Origin: Candidatus Omnitrophota bacterium
GTDB taxonomy: Bacteria; Omnitrophota; Gorgyraeia; Gygaellales; Profunditerraquicolaceae
Direction: 5' to 3'
Assembly (NCBI GenBank): GCA_028714595.1
Contig: JAQTMD010000100.1
Span: 1-5,865 of the forward strand
DNA length: 5,865 nucleotides
In this document: positions 4,741 to 5,865 of the stretch, one piece after another
How positions within the stretch are numbered: the stretch's first letter is position 1
How the letters are laid out: each line of letters starts with the position of its first letter
Notes under the pieces: model-generated
The model's input: the letters and a program-made list of their open reading frames with translations, nothing else
What the model was told of the DNA's origin: nothing
Databases searched by the model: none
Made by a program: the position numbers and the translations under genes

Positions 4741-5865
4741 TTATCCCATCCTTATCTTCTGTTCCACGAACTTTTCCAGTTTGGCGCGCTGGGCGCTGGT
4801 CAAGTCAAGAAAACAGACGGCGATATCGAACATGTTTGGCCGGACGGATTCCTGCGCCCTGACCACGCGGGCCAGGCACTGCACGGTTTCACCGCTCTGC
4901 GGCAGGTCGATGTAGAGCTCAAGGATCATCCCGTAGGCCAGGGCCTCGTTCGAGACGAACACCAGGCCCCCTGCAGATATGTTCTTGGTGATAGAGAATT
5001 CCTCGGGCCTGAAGCCCTGGGAAATCAGTTCTTCCCGGGAACGGAACACCTTGAACCTGACATTGATATTGGAATCAAGACGCATAAAAACCCTCCGGTC
5101 TTCGGAGACCGGCTCCAAGACCTGAGACGACGATTGCTCGGCCGCTGCCGCTTCTTCTTCCCGCGCAACTTCTTTTTCCTCCGCCGACGTCACCCGCATG
5201 ACCTCTTCGGGCGTGGTCAACCCCTGGCAGACTTTCTCCCAGCCGTCCTGCGCCAGCGTGCGCATGCCGCGGTTTATTGCGGTGCGCTTGATCAATCCCG
5301 AGGGGGATTTTTTAAGGATCAGGTCCTTGATGACGTTATCAATGCCGATGACCTCATAGATCGCGGTCCTGCCGAAGAAACCCGTGAAATTGCAGTTCGA
5401 ACAGCCTTTGCCGCGCCAGATCCTGACCTCTTCGACGGGCTTGCCCAGGTCGCGGGCGATGAGCCTGAGCAGTTCCGGGGGCGCCTGGGAATCCTCCTGT
5501 TTGCACTGGGGACAGACCAGCCTCACCAGGCGCTGCGCCACGAACGCCTCGACGCTGGAAGAGACCAGGTAGGGCTCCACGCCGATGTCGATGAGGCGCG
5601 TGATGCCGCTTGCCGCGTCATTCGTATGCAGGGTCGAGAAGACCAGGTGGCCGGTGAGCGCCACGCGGATGGCGATCTCCGCGGTCTCAAGGTCGCGCAC
5701 CTCGCCGACCATGATCACGTCCGGGTCATGGCGCAGGATGCTGCGCAGCCCCCGGGCAAAATCAAGGCCGACCTCGGGCATCACCTGTATCTGCGTGATG
5801 CCGGGCATCTCGTACTCTATGGGGTCTTCAATGGTGATGATCTTGCGGTCGGCGGTGTTGATCTT
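4741..5865 (-). CDS. gspE: Type II secretion ATPase GspE with C-terminal PilZ domain (5'-partial)
   Basis: Cytoplasmic motor ATPase that powers pseudopilus assembly. The reading frame runs open to the right edge, giving 374 visible residues; the N-terminal domains and Walker A lie outside. Visible in order: Asp box IITIEDPIEY (residues 9-18), Walker B region ILRHDPDVIMVGE (43-55), His box TGHLVFSTLHT (71-81), and a tetracysteine zinc site (C118, C121, C155, C158), which typifies GspE/PilB ATPases. The Met at 5808 is internal, not the start. After the normal family C-terminus (about residue 225) comes a Glu/Ala-rich linker (about 226-255), then a PilZ domain (256-370) with RxxxR and NxSxxG motifs. 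The stop lies 1 nt before gspF, and the gspF ribosome-binding bases (AAGGATGGGA) overlap its last codons. The T2SS rather than type IV pilus assignment rests on the gspG-I-J-K neighbours. Very sure of the ATPase; sure of the PilZ fusion. Confidence 0.96.
   Translation of the reverse strand, partial: KINTADRKIITIEDPIEYEMPGITQIQVMPEVGLDFARGLRSILRHDPDVIMVGEVRDLETAEIAIRVALTGHLVFSTLHTNDAASGITRLIDIGVEPYLVSSSVEAFVAQRLVRLVCPQCKQEDSQAPPELLRLIARDLGKPVEEVRIWRGKGCSNCNFTGFFGRTAIYEVIGIDNVIKDLILKKSPSGLIKRTAINRGMRTLAQDGWEKVCQGLTTPEEVMRVTSAEEKEVAREEEAAAAEQSSSQVLEPVSEDRRVFMRLDSNINVRFKVFRSREELISQGFRPEEFSITKNISAGGLVFVSNEALAYGMILELYIDLPQSGETVQCLARVVRAQESVRPNMFDIAVCFLDLTSAQRAKLEKFVEQKIRMG
4744..5100 (-). other. 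PilZ domain fused to GspE (c-di-GMP-binding signature)
   Basis: This is the C-terminal 119 residues of the GspE reading frame. PilZ domains are small beta-barrels that bind cyclic-di-GMP through an RxxxR motif before the barrel and a [D/N]xSxxG motif on it. Both are present: RVFMR (R258 and R262 of the visible protein) and NISAGG (N295, S297, G300). The remaining pattern is also typical: a hydrophobic strand after the second motif, LELYIDLP, a CLARVVRA strand, a FDIAVCFLDL strand and a final amphipathic helix. No stop or frameshift separates it from the ATPase part. Ligand binding is inferred from the motifs only. Confidence 0.9.

Noticed and set aside
203..5865. Reading the cluster as a type IV pilus operon
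   Set aside because: A GspK with its diagnostic VNVNKAS and VNINTAP motifs, plus GspI, GspJ and a GspG with the calcium-loop C-terminus, identify a T2SS; no pilT, pilC context or major pilin is seen.
1..5865. CRISPR arrays, tRNA or rRNA genes, insertion sequences, terminators
   Set aside because: No direct-repeat arrays, terminal inverted repeats or RNA signatures were seen by reading, and the gaps between genes are at most 22 nt, leaving no room for them.

Overview
The window holds a tightly packed run of genes, all on the minus strand, encoding the inner-membrane and pseudopilus parts of a type II secretion system (T2SS), the machine that moves folded proteins from the periplasm across the outer membrane. 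Read in the direction of transcription (high to low coordinate) the order is gspE (cut by the right edge), gspF, a signal-peptide-bearing HExxH metallopeptidase, gspG, gspI, gspJ, gspK and the first 65 codons of an actin-fold gspL/pilM-like gene (cut by the left edge). No gap exceeds 22 nt and three or more junctions overlap, so this is almost certainly one operon. No promoter, terminator, RNA gene, repeat array or mobile element is visible.

The genes fit one pathway. GspE is the cytoplasmic ATPase motor, GspF the inner-membrane platform it works on, GspG the major pseudopilin, GspI/J/K the tip complex of minor pseudopilins, and the GspL/PilM-like protein would link the ATPase to the membrane assembly. 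Secretin gspD, gspC, gspM, gspH and the prepilin peptidase are not in the window.

Two departures from the textbook operon stand out. First, GspE carries an extra C-terminal PilZ domain with both cyclic-di-GMP-binding signatures intact, joined by an acidic, alanine-rich linker; this suggests direct second-messenger control of the secretion motor. Second, a predicted exported peptidase of the MA (gluzincin) type sits between gspF and gspG. In addition, three of the four pseudopilins lack the usual glycine before the cleavage site (Ala in GspG and GspI, Ser in GspK).

The organism is a diderm bacterium with moderately high GC. The prepilin sequences, the PilM-like rather than proteobacterial-type GspL start, and the style of the PilZ domain suggest an uncultured lineage such as Omnitrophota, another PVC-related phylum, or a deltaproteobacterium-like group. 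This assignment is an inference from general resemblance and is weak.
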